Origin: an uncultured Clostridia bacterium
Lineage (GTDB): Bacteria > Bacillota > Clostridia > Peptostreptococcales > Acidaminobacteraceae
DNA length: 12,973 nucleotides
NCBI GenBank assembly: GCA_937880545.1
Contig: CALFKA010000053.1
Location: 1 to 12,973 of the forward strand
Reading direction: 5' to 3'
The notes beneath the pieces were generated by a model. It was not told where the DNA came from and did no database searches. It saw only the letters and a list, made by a program, of their open reading frames with translations. A program made the position numbers and the translations under genes. Within the stretch, counting starts at the first letter, position 1. Every line of letters starts with the position of its first letter. This document shows positions 7,339-12,973 of this stretch, in pieces.

Positions 7339-8538
7339 GTGGAACTGATCTACCTGCTACTTCTTTTTGCTCTGCTAGTCGTTTTGATGATACGCCGGGT
7401 GCCGCTTTGGGCTTCCATGGGCATCAGCGTCCTTCTGGGCTTCTTTCTGTACCGGATTCCACTTAAAGATGTGGGACAGATTCTTCAGTTGGGCATTTTC
7501 TCCAAAGCGACACTCTACTTGGTTCTTGCTTTTTACTCCGTCACGTTTTTGCAGCGCATGATGGAGAAGAGAGATCATTTACGGTTGGCAGAGGAGAGCC
7601 TGACACGGCTCTTCGGCTCCCGCAGAATCAATGCGACAGTGGTGCCTTTTATCATCGGCCTTCTCCCTGCTGTGGGAGCTGTGCTGATGGCTCGCCCTAT
7701 TGTCGATACAGCTGCAGGGGACTTTCTCGATGCAGAGGAGCGATGCTTTGTCACAAGTTTTCACCGCCACATTTCGGAGGGATTTCTTCCGACCTATCCG
7801 TCGATCATTTTGGCGATTGAACTCTCGAAAGTGCCGATGACTCATTTCGTAGGGGCGATGCTTCCCCTTGTGTTCCTGCTGTTTTTCCTTGGTTTTATCT
7901 TTTATGTGCGAAAGATTCCCGGTTCCAGGGGGTTCAAAGGAGGCAACAAGAAAGCCGAGGTCAAACATCTCATCATCAGTCTGTGGGGGATCGGTGTATC
8001 GATCATTCTCATTCTGGTGTTTGGTCTCCCCGTTCATGTCGCCGTCATACCGGTACTCCTCCTCTCCTTCTTTGTGAACAGATTTACTTGGGAGGAGATA
8101 AGACCCATGTTCATCACGGCCTTTGAGACAAAGCTCATGCTGACGACGGTGGCGATTATGGTATTTAAAGAACTCCTGGCTTTTGCGGGGGTCATCGACA
8201 GTCTCACAGCATTTTTCAGCGGTTTTGCACTTCCGCCGATCGTGGTCTTTGGGCTGGTCTTCTTCTTTGGCTCTGTTCTTGCCGGAGGGCAGGCGATGAT
8301 TGCGATGATGCTGCCTGTGGCGGTGGCGACACTGGGGAGCAGTCTGGGGCTTCTCGTCTTCATCATGAGTACCGTATTTATCGCTTCGCAAGTCTCGCCT
8401 ACGCATATCTGCTTGGGAGTCATCACGGAAGCGTACGGGCTTCCCTTTACGTCATTAATAAAAAAGACGATGCCTGTGCTGCTGGCATTCGTCCTCTTAA
8501 GCTCGCTATATAGTTACGTGCTCTACCTGATCTTCTAG
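7339..8538 (+). CDS. DUF401 family multi-pass membrane protein
   Basis: A 399-residue, very hydrophobic integral membrane protein with about ten predicted transmembrane stretches from residue 3 to the C-terminus. The segment with LPAVGAVLMARP, followed by the FHRHISEGFLPTYPS stretch, is what I recognise as the conserved core of the DUF401 (PF04165) family, which resembles GntP-type permeases in general architecture. No transport substrate is established and none can be read here. A TTG at 7297 in the same frame would overlap rnz, but the GTG at 7339 is chosen because GGGAGG (7328-7333) lies five bases upstream and the first membrane helix follows at once. It appears co-transcribed with rnz. 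No terminator is evident after it, and the next 560 bases hold no intact gene. The DUF401 call comes from memory of family motifs, without a profile search. Confidence 0.85.
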   Translation: MELIYLLLLFALLVVLMIRRVPLWASMGISVLLGFFLYRIPLKDVGQILQLGIFSKATLYLVLAFYSVTFLQRMMEKRDHLRLAEESLTRLFGSRRINATVVPFIIGLLPAVGAVLMARPIVDTAAGDFLDAEERCFVTSFHRHISEGFLPTYPSIILAIELSKVPMTHFVGAMLPLVFLLFFLGFIFYVRKIPGSRGFKGGNKKAEVKHLIISLWGIGVSIILILVFGLPVHVAVIPVLLLSFFVNRFTWEEIRPMFITAFETKLMLTTVAIMVFKELLAFAGVIDSLTAFFSGFALPPIVVFGLVFFFGSVLAGGQAMIAMMLPVAVATLGSSLGLLVFIMSTVFIASQVSPTHICLGVITEAYGLPFTSLIKKTMPVLLAFVLLSSLYSYVLYLIF

Positions 8539-8543
8539 TAAAC

Positions 8544-9038
8544 TCAGTTGGTGTACCGGGAGATCTTTTTCGTGAGGTCCTCCGTCTCGTCCTCGCTCCA
8601 CTCTTCATGCTCTGTCCTGTGGCAAGTGCAGAGAGGGGATCCACAAGGTCGTCGCGGCAGACCTTTTTTGGATCATAGAAGAATGGGGCAGTTTTCTTCA
8701 ATAGTCTCTATTGGATCCTTCACCGCATCAAAGTCATACTGCTCGAATTCGTGCTTGCTGATGGCCCACAGAGGTTTCGGGCGGTTTGCTCATCTCTCTT
8801 TCACTGAGCGCATCGACACCGGCGCGCAGAGTGCCACCTGTCTTTCTTGCTCGTATACTCATGATGATAGGGCTTCGCAGATGCTTCCTGCCTTCGTAGA
8901 AGTATTGAGGGTCGGCCACTTTTTGGTACTCCTTCCTGTCTTGCCTCCTATCTCTTAGATGAGGAGGCCTATCTCGAGAAGGCGCATATCATAAAAGCGA
9001 TAGCTCTCTTGAAGGGAGAGAGGTAAATCTTCAAGCTC
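8544..9038 (-). pseudogene. Probable decayed minus-strand gene, frameshifted, unrecognised
   Basis: This 569-base gap (8539-9107) has no intact convincing gene. On the minus strand, protein-like segments follow one another in different frames: one with ELEDLPLSLQESYRFYDM (9038 down to the stop at 8955-8957), one with KEYQKVADPQYFYEGRKHL leading to MSKPP (about 8935 to 8778), one with KPLWAISKHEFEQYDFDAV ending in EENCP (8777 to about 8685), one with YDPKKVCRDDLVDPL (about 8680 to 8636), and one with CTCHRTEHEEWSEDET and a stop at 8544-8546. Joining them needs a shift after 9038-8955 and near 8778, 8683 and 8633. That pattern suggests a gene broken by several small indels. It could be coincidence or assembly error. 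The opposite-strand frame at 8548-8958 (TTG start, no ribosome site, serine-rich low-quality translation) looks like its shadow. No family is recognised. Confidence 0.4.
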
Positions 9039-9076
9039 ATTCCTGGAGATGTGAGTTATACTAGCTTCTTTCTAAG

Positions 9077-9102
9077 AAAAAAGCACCTGCCAAAGCAGAT
9101 GC
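9077..9102 (-). terminator. Rho-independent terminator of purC
   Basis: Reading the minus strand, GCATCTGC pairs with GCAGGTGC (one G-T wobble) across a 4-base TTTG loop and is followed by six T residues. It starts six bases after the purC stop. Confidence 0.9.
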
Positions 9103-9107
9103 CTTAA

Positions 9108-9782
9108 TTAAAAGAAGAGTTCAAAGAGGTCGTCGGGCTGAATGTACTTTCCTTCCTTATAGACCCGCATATTTCCGGAGGAGATCTCATCGATCAGTGT
9201 CACTTCTCCTTCGCATCTTCCGAACTCATACTTGATATCATAGAGTTCAAGGCCTTTTTGTTTTAGATCTTGCGCTATCAACTGAGTGATCTTCTGCGTC
9301 ATGGCTTTCAGTGTGTCATACTCTTCACCCGTGAGGACATGCAGCGCTTCTAAACCATCTCGGGTGACCAGGGGATCTCCCAGTTCATCATTCTTGAATG
9401 TCATCTCAACATAAGCAGGAAGCGGAGCGCCTTCTTCCACGTAGTCTTTGTATCTCCTGTAGAAGCTTCCGACAGCCCGCAGGCGGCAGATGACCTCCAG
9501 CCCTTTTCCAAAGGGGGTGGCGCCGAGCACTTCCATGGAGGTGTTTTCGTGGTCTGCCCCCACAAAGTGCGTCCGGATGCCGGCTCCCTCAAGTTTTTTA
9601 AAGAAGTATTCGCTCATGAGAAGATTGTTTTTCCCTACCCCCTCCATCGTGAGCCCAACCTGGTTACTTCCGGGATCGAAGACGCCGTCTTCTCCCGTGA
9701 CATCATCTTTGAAAAGCAGATAATAGTTTCCGTTGTCTAATCTATAGACATCTTTGGTCTTTCCTTTATACAGCAGTTGCAT
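9108..9782 (-). CDS. purC: Phosphoribosylaminoimidazole-succinocarboxamide synthase (SAICAR synthetase)
   Basis: This enzyme catalyses the ATP-dependent joining of aspartate to CAIR to form SAICAR in de novo purine synthesis, in the cytoplasm. The 224-residue product is a little shorter than the common 235-240. It shows the N-terminal nucleotide-binding segment LLYKGKTKDVY, the FKDDVTGEDGV region, the central RAVGSFYRRY motif (a variant of the usual RNxAAGS-type signature, as I recall from clostridial enzymes), YDIKYEFGR, and the C-terminal DEISSGNMRVYK. The ATG at 9782 is preceded by a perfect AAGGAGG four bases away, so the longer in-frame start at 9890 is rejected. It stands alone with its own promoter and terminator, outside any pur cluster, and is transcribed away from uvrC across a 78-base gap. 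Confidence 0.96.
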   Translation of the reverse strand: MQLLYKGKTKDVYRLDNGNYYLLFKDDVTGEDGVFDPGSNQVGLTMEGVGKNNLLMSEYFFKKLEGAGIRTHFVGADHENTSMEVLGATPFGKGLEVICRLRAVGSFYRRYKDYVEEGAPLPAYVEMTFKNDELGDPLVTRDGLEALHVLTGEEYDTLKAMTQKITQLIAQDLKQKGLELYDIKYEFGRCEGEVTLIDEISSGNMRVYKEGKYIQPDDLFELFF

Positions 9783-9804
9783 GGTGCCTCCTTCATATAG
9801 GTCT

Positions 9805-9833
9805 ATTCTACCCTCTTTTGCGTCATCTTGAAA
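9805..9833 (-). promoter_or_regulatory. Predicted purC promoter
   Basis: On the minus strand TAGAAT (9810-9805) is a good -10 hexamer and TTTCAA (9833-9828) a weak -35 at 17-base spacing. The predicted start near 9798 leaves about 15 bases before the ATG, just holding the AAGGAGG site. The same -35 bases read TTGAAA on the plus strand, where they may serve uvrC. Confidence 0.5.
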
Positions 9834-9854
9834 AGAATCTTTTCGTGGTATGAT
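9828..9854 (+). promoter_or_regulatory. Predicted uvrC promoter, extended -10 close to the ATG
   Basis: TGGTATGAT (9846-9854) is an extended -10 element and TTGAAA (9828-9833) a good -35 box with a short 15-base spacer. The usual 6-7 base distance from the -10 puts the transcription start at or next to A9861, the first base of the uvrC ATG. A perfect palindrome (GAAAAG-AAT-CTTTTC, 9830-9844) fills the spacer and could bind a regulator. No CGAAC-N4-GTTCG box is present. Confidence 0.55.
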
Positions 9855-9860
9855 ACCTAC

Positions 9861-11696
9861 ATGGAAGTGAAAGAAAGTATCCTGGAACAACTGAAAGAGG
9901 TACCACAGAGTCCGGGCGTCTACCTGATGCGAGGCATCGGGGGGCGCATACTTTACGTGGGCAAAGCGAAGCGGCTCAAAAACCGACTCTCAAGCTACTT
10001 TCATTCTGTCGATACACATCCTGTGAAGACCAAAATGCTCGTCGTCAACACCCAGGACTTTGAATACATTCTTACGCACTCTGAGACGGAAGCCCTACTT
10101 CTTGAAGCCAACCTCATCAAGCGGCATATGCCCAAGTTCAATATCCTGCTAAAAGATGACAAGAGCTATCCGTTTATCAAACTGACTAAAGAAGCCTATC
10201 CAAGAATTCTGAAGACAAGGGATACAAAAGGTCCCGGCCTCTACTTTGGCCCGTTCACCAGCGACTATGACGTCAATCTGACGCTGGAAGCGCTGCGTCT
10301 TCTCTATCCTCTGCGCCGCTGCGAGGTGACACTCACGACGGTCAAACGCCCCTGTCTGTACTACTCCATGGGACTATGCCTGGGTCCGTGTGCCGGCAAT
10401 GATCCGAAAGAGGAGTATGAGAAACATGTGGAGAAGATCCGTAAATTTTTCTCGGGGGACAAGCGAGAGGTGGTGGAAGAACTTGAACGAAGACGAGATG
10501 AAGCGGCAGCCAATCTTCAGTTTGAAAAGGCGATGGAGTTTCGCGACTTTGCCTTGGCGGCAGAACGCCTGAGTCTGTACCAGAAGATCACCCATGTAAG
10601 TACGGGCAATGAAGATATACTCGGCCTTTCCAAGGTGGAAGAAAAGATCTGCGTAACCCTTTTTGTGCGAAGAGACGGTAAAATCATCGACAGAGAGAAC
10701 CATGTGTTTACACCTCTAGAGGATGACGCGGCTGCCAACCTGGAGTCTTTTATTCTCCAGTATTATGCGGAAGCCCATACGCTGCCTGCGGAGATTCTTG
10801 TTTCGCATGAACCGGCGAGTGTCAAGGGGCTCGAAGAAATTCTATCGGAGAAAGCCGGTAGAAAGGTGCGCATCCGCGTGCCACGCCGGGGAGAAAAAAA
10901 ACAGATGGTGGAGATGGCCATTCTCAATGCTACGGAATACCTGGAGAAGTTCCGAAAGACGATTCTCTCAGAAGAAGAGAAACAGCGGGAGATCGAACTG
11001 ATTCTCTCATCGATCATCAGTCGGGATAAGGTAGAGCGTCTGGAGATCTACGATATCTCCAATATGTCAGGCTTTTTAAGTGTAGGGAGCATGGTGGTCT
11101 ATGAGAGAGGGAGGAAGAAAACCTCGGATTACCGGAAGTTTCGCATCAAGCATGTCAAAGGGCCAGATGATGTCCACTCGATGGAGGAGGTGCTCACGCG
11201 CAGACTTGCCCGACTGCAGGAGTCGAGCTTTGGCAAACGTCCGGACCTGATTCTCGTCGACGGCGGCGTAGGGCAGGTAGGGGCAGCAAAGACTGCTCTT
11301 GAAAAACTGGGTGAGGACATCCCGGTGATGGGACTTGTCAAAGACGCATATCATCGCACCAGCCACTTCTACTTTGAGGGAAGAGAAATTCCGTTAGATC
11401 GTGACACGGCTATCTATCGGTTCTTCTATGGTATTCAGGAGGAGGTGCACCGCTTTGCTCTCGCCTACCATCAGAAGCTCCGAGGAAAGAGCCTTGCCTT
11501 TACTCTCCTCGATGAGGTTCCCCTCATCGGTGAGAAGCGAAAAGTGGCCCTGATGAAACATTTCGGGACACTGGAAAAGCTCAGTCAGGCTTCGGTTGAA
11601 GAACTGCTGGAGGTGGCGGAGATGGACCGCCCCAGTGCCCAGAATCTATACATGCATTTTCGGGAGGAAGAAGATGAAACAGTGGATCGTATTTGA
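9861..11696 (+). CDS. uvrC: UvrABC excinuclease subunit C
   Basis: The dual-incision nuclease of excision repair: it cuts 3' of the lesion with its GIY-YIG domain and 5' with its RNase H-like domain after binding UvrB. The 611-residue protein has GIY-YIG motifs (GVYLM at 19-23, LYVGKAK at 31-37), a cysteine-bearing linker after it, a UVR domain (about 204-238) for UvrB contact, an RNase H-like core with the triad D398 (DISNMSG), D467 (LVDGG) and H530 (VHRFA), and a C-terminal tandem helix-hairpin-helix (about 548-605). The frame is open upstream to a TTG at 9828, but the ATG at 9861 gives the family-typical lead-in. There is no clear Shine-Dalgarno before it, which together with the promoter position suggests a leaderless message; a GTG at 9867 is an alternative. 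The last 23 bases overlap tmk. Confidence 0.97.
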   Translation: MEVKESILEQLKEVPQSPGVYLMRGIGGRILYVGKAKRLKNRLSSYFHSVDTHPVKTKMLVVNTQDFEYILTHSETEALLLEANLIKRHMPKFNILLKDDKSYPFIKLTKEAYPRILKTRDTKGPGLYFGPFTSDYDVNLTLEALRLLYPLRRCEVTLTTVKRPCLYYSMGLCLGPCAGNDPKEEYEKHVEKIRKFFSGDKREVVEELERRRDEAAANLQFEKAMEFRDFALAAERLSLYQKITHVSTGNEDILGLSKVEEKICVTLFVRRDGKIIDRENHVFTPLEDDAAANLESFILQYYAEAHTLPAEILVSHEPASVKGLEEILSEKAGRKVRIRVPRRGEKKQMVEMAILNATEYLEKFRKTILSEEEKQREIELILSSIISRDKVERLEIYDISNMSGFLSVGSMVVYERGRKKTSDYRKFRIKHVKGPDDVHSMEEVLTRRLARLQESSFGKRPDLILVDGGVGQVGAAKTALEKLGEDIPVMGLVKDAYHRTSHFYFEGREIPLDRDTAIYRFFYGIQEEVHRFALAYHQKLRGKSLAFTLLDEVPLIGEKRKVALMKHFGTLEKLSQASVEELLEVAEMDRPSAQNLYMHFREEEDETVDRI

Positions 11697-12279
11697 AGGG
11701 GGAGAAGGATCAGGCAAGACGACGCTCATGAGCGCCCTTCAGAGAGAACTTGAAGCCAGAGGAATCGATCTTCTCTGCACAAGGGAGCCGGGAGGCGTGC
11801 CGATCGCAGAGGCGATCCGACGGATCATCCTTGCCCCCGAAAATACAGAACTCGATCCGATCGCAGAGGCGCTTCTCTTTGCTGCCTCCCGACGTCAACA
11901 TCTGGTGGAAAGAGTGTTGCCAGCCCTCGAGAAGGGACAGATGGTCCTCATGGACCGTTTCGTCGATTCATCGCTTGCCTACCAGGGCTATGCAAGGGAA
12001 ATCGGTCTAGAGGAAGTGCGGACAATCAATGCGTTTGCCACGCAGGGACATATGCCCGACATCGTCTTCTTGTTGGATATCGACCCTGTGAAAGGACTGG
12101 AGAGAATCAACGCGAACCGCGACAGCCTCAACAGGCTCGACTTGGAAACGCTGCGTTTTCACGAAAAAGTGAGAGAGGGTTACCTATATCTTGCGAGAAA
12201 CAACCCCAAGATCATAGTGCTGGATGCCACAAAGGGTGTAGAAGAACTCCTGAAGGAGGTTCTGGAGGTTCTCTTTTGA
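11674..12279 (+). CDS. tmk: Thymidylate kinase (dTMP kinase)
   Basis: This enzyme phosphorylates dTMP to dTDP with ATP, an essential step in dTTP supply. The 201-residue product is of normal length. The P-loop GGEGSGKT is at residues 9-16, followed by the TREPGG motif, the DRF motif (94-96, in MDRFVDSSLAYQG), which contacts the nucleotide monophosphate, and the lid region around INANRDSLNRLD. The ATG overlaps the end of uvrC by 23 bases, and GGGAGG (11662-11667) six bases upstream selects it over the longer in-frame start at 11596. The overlap implies co-transcription with uvrC, which would tie a nucleotide-supply enzyme to the repair incision subunit. That link may be simple operon economy. 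The stop overlaps the next start by four bases. Confidence 0.97.
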   Translation: MKQWIVFEGGEGSGKTTLMSALQRELEARGIDLLCTREPGGVPIAEAIRRIILAPENTELDPIAEALLFAASRRQHLVERVLPALEKGQMVLMDRFVDSSLAYQGYAREIGLEEVRTINAFATQGHMPDIVFLLDIDPVKGLERINANRDSLNRLDLETLRFHEKVREGYLYLARNNPKIIVLDATKGVEELLKEVLEVLF

Positions 12280-12482
12280 CAAACACAAGGGAGAGGGGAT
12301 CGATGAGCGTGGAGGCGATGCTGGTGATGAGCATCCTTCTCGTTGCATTGGGAATGGTCCTTATGCTCTTTAATAAAGGATATCTGATGTCGAAAATAGA
12401 AGCAGACGATCAGTATGCCGAGGTATTTCTTGAGAAAATTGATGATCTGCGCTTTGAGCAGTTGATGAAATTGGGGAAGTGA
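12276..12482 (+). CDS. Small pilin-like protein with prepilin-peptidase signal (TadE-like N-terminus)
   Basis: A 68-residue product made of a short charged leader (MTNTRERG), a hydrophobic helix (about residues 9-30) and a polar, acidic tail. The leader ends in G8, followed by S-M-S-V-E, so a glutamate sits at +5 after the glycine as in type IV prepilin peptidase sites. The run GSMSVEAMLVMSIL resembles the start of TadE-like pseudopilins of Firmicutes (GS-x-x-VEA-x-LV). The TTG start overlaps the tmk stop by four bases (TTGA) and has GGAGG (12264-12268) seven bases upstream. The alternative ATG at 12303 also has a purine-rich stretch (GAGAGGGG) before it but would delete the leader and the cleavage glycine. 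No other pilus genes are visible. Family placement is inferred, since the protein is much shorter than typical TadE; it may be a minor pilin or simply a single-pass membrane protein. Confidence 0.6.
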   Translation: MTNTRERGSMSVEAMLVMSILLVALGMVLMLFNKGYLMSKIEADDQYAEVFLEKIDDLRFEQLMKLGK

Positions 12483-12515
12483 ATCTCTTAGCGGGAACTG
12501 AAACGAAATCATCTT

Positions 12516-12554
12516 CAGACGGGAGGGAAATTCTCTTCCGTCTGTTATTTTTTT
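12516..12554 (+). terminator. Rho-independent terminator of the uvrC-tmk operon
   Basis: CAGACGG (12516-12522) pairs with CCGTCTG (12538-12544). The stem continues inward with six further pairs, two of them G-T, to a 3-base AAT loop, for about 13 bp in all. TTATTTTTTT follows. This is the strongest terminator in the window. Confidence 0.92.
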
Positions 12555-12572
12555 GTTAAGAAAATAGACTCT

Positions 12573-12640
12573 CCGGTTGTCCGGCTGAAGGCGTGGTATA
12601 GTGAGGGCGGAATGTCTGAGTGAAAAGTAGAGACGTTCCG
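12573..12640 (+). promoter_or_regulatory. Promoter plus long inverted repeat upstream of the flavoprotein gene
   Basis: TGGTATAGT (12594-12602) is an extended -10 element. CCGGTTGTCCGG (12573-12584), a palindrome with 4-base arms, lies where a -35 box would be, but no good -35 is seen. Five bases after the -10, CGGAATGTCT (12608-12617) pairs with AGACGTTCCG (12631-12640) over all ten positions with one wobble, around a 13-base spacer. Transcription would start near 12609, so the repeat could act as a DNA operator or as a hairpin at the very 5' end of the message. Confidence 0.55.
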
Positions 12641-12677
12641 ATTTAGCGATAATGATTGCCTGCTAGTGGAGGGTGAT

Positions 12678-12973
12678 ATGAATTGTGTGGTCATCAACGG
12701 CACGGAGCAAAGAGGTTGTACATATCATTTAAAAGAGATATTTCTAGATGAGCTGAAACCTTCCCTTCTTACTGAGTTTTACTTTCCGGAAGATGCCCCG
12801 GACTACTGTACGGGATGCAAGGTGTGTTTTTTAAAAAGCGAAACTCTGTGCCCTCATTTTGAAAAAGTCAATCCCGTTTGGCAAGCGATGTGTGAAGCGG
12901 ACTTGATTGTTTTTGCCTATCCGGTCTATGTTTTGAGAACGCCGGGCCATGTCAAAAGTTTTTTAGATCATCT
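12678..12973 (+). CDS. Flavodoxin-fold NAD(P)H/iron-sulfur flavoprotein-like reductase, 3' truncated
   Basis: The window holds the first 98 residues; the frame is open to its last base. The start MNCVVINGTEQRGCTYHL is the first beta strand and FMN-phosphate loop of NADPH-dependent FMN reductase/flavodoxin-like proteins (PF03358 type), and ADLIVFAYPVYV (about 74-85) is the second conserved strand and loop of that fold. Between them lies C44-x2-C47-x2-C50-x7-C58, which fits the compact CX2CX2CX4-7C motif of archaeal and clostridial iron-sulfur flavoproteins (Isf), suggesting a 4Fe-4S cluster next to FMN and a role in anaerobic electron transfer or oxygen/peroxide handling. The ATG has GGAGG (12668-12672) five bases upstream. 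It has its own promoter after the uvrC-tmk terminator. The exact electron partner is unknown. Confidence 0.85.
   Translation, partial: MNCVVINGTEQRGCTYHLKEIFLDELKPSLLTEFYFPEDAPDYCTGCKVCFLKSETLCPHFEKVNPVWQAMCEADLIVFAYPVYVLRTPGHVKSFLDH

Noticed and set aside
7304..7348. Tiny ATG frame (14 codons) overlapping the rnz stop
   Set aside because: It sits out of frame over the DUF401 ribosome site and start and has no ribosome site of its own.
8548..8958. A 136-codon plus-strand frame after DUF401
   Set aside because: TTG start without a ribosome site, serine-rich irregular translation, and better protein-like segments on the opposite strand.
12646..12664. GATAATGAT near the flavoprotein start, resembling half of a Fur box
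   Set aside because: Only the first nine bases agree with the 19-base consensus; the second half does not match, so it is too weak to call.
12600..12677. Possible FMN riboswitch in the flavoprotein leader
   Set aside because: The leader is under 80 bases and lacks the conserved multi-helix core; only one simple inverted repeat is present.

Overview
This window looks like one end of a chromosomal contig from a low-GC-lineage Gram-positive (Firmicutes, most likely a clostridial relative) with roughly balanced base composition. The evidence is strong Shine-Dalgarno sites (AAGGAGG, GGAGG), frequent GTG/TTG starts, a Bacillus-type LexA operator (CGAAC-N4-GTTCG) before uvrB, UvrA/UvrB/UvrC/PurC of Firmicute type, and hairpin plus U-tract terminators. 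The genus cannot be fixed from the sequence alone. Bases 1-46 are not biological: they match the Illumina TruSeq P7/index-1 adapter left on the contig end, so the first gene is cut at its 5' end.

Layout: (1) 47-1157, a 5'-truncated S41 C-terminal processing peptidase ending in a terminator. (2) 1236-6119, an SOS-type promoter/operator and the uvrB-uvrA operon, with a 4-base stop/start overlap and a strong terminator. (3) 6120-6422, a regulatory-looking gap with a consensus -10 box, a palindrome present in two related copies, a doubtful 32-codon ORF and a second promoter. (4) 6423-8538, rnz (RNase Z) followed by a DUF401 multi-pass membrane protein. (5) 8539-9107, a 569-base stretch with no intact gene but with traces of a frameshifted minus-strand gene, then the purC terminator. 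(6) purC on the minus strand, divergent from uvrC. (7) 9861-12482, an apparent uvrC-tmk-small-pilin-like operon with overlapping genes, ended by a terminator. (8) 12573-12973, a promoter with a long inverted repeat in front of a 3'-truncated iron-sulfur-flavoprotein-like reductase.

Functionally, the window holds all three subunits of the UvrABC nucleotide excision nuclease, but in two transcription units. UvrA and UvrB find and verify damage and sit behind a LexA-type operator. UvrC, which makes the cuts, sits behind a different promoter whose predicted start site coincides with the ATG (possibly leaderless) and is coupled to thymidylate kinase. RNase Z matures tRNA 3' ends, PurC is an isolated purine biosynthesis gene, and the DUF401 protein, the pilin-like peptide and the flavoprotein have no firm role.

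I see no CRISPR array, tRNA, rRNA, insertion sequence, prophage or recognisable defence system. Most of the window is housekeeping DNA. The points most worth checking are the adapter, the repeated palindrome before rnz, the leaderless uvrC prediction, the pilin-like peptide behind tmk and the decayed region at 8539-9076.
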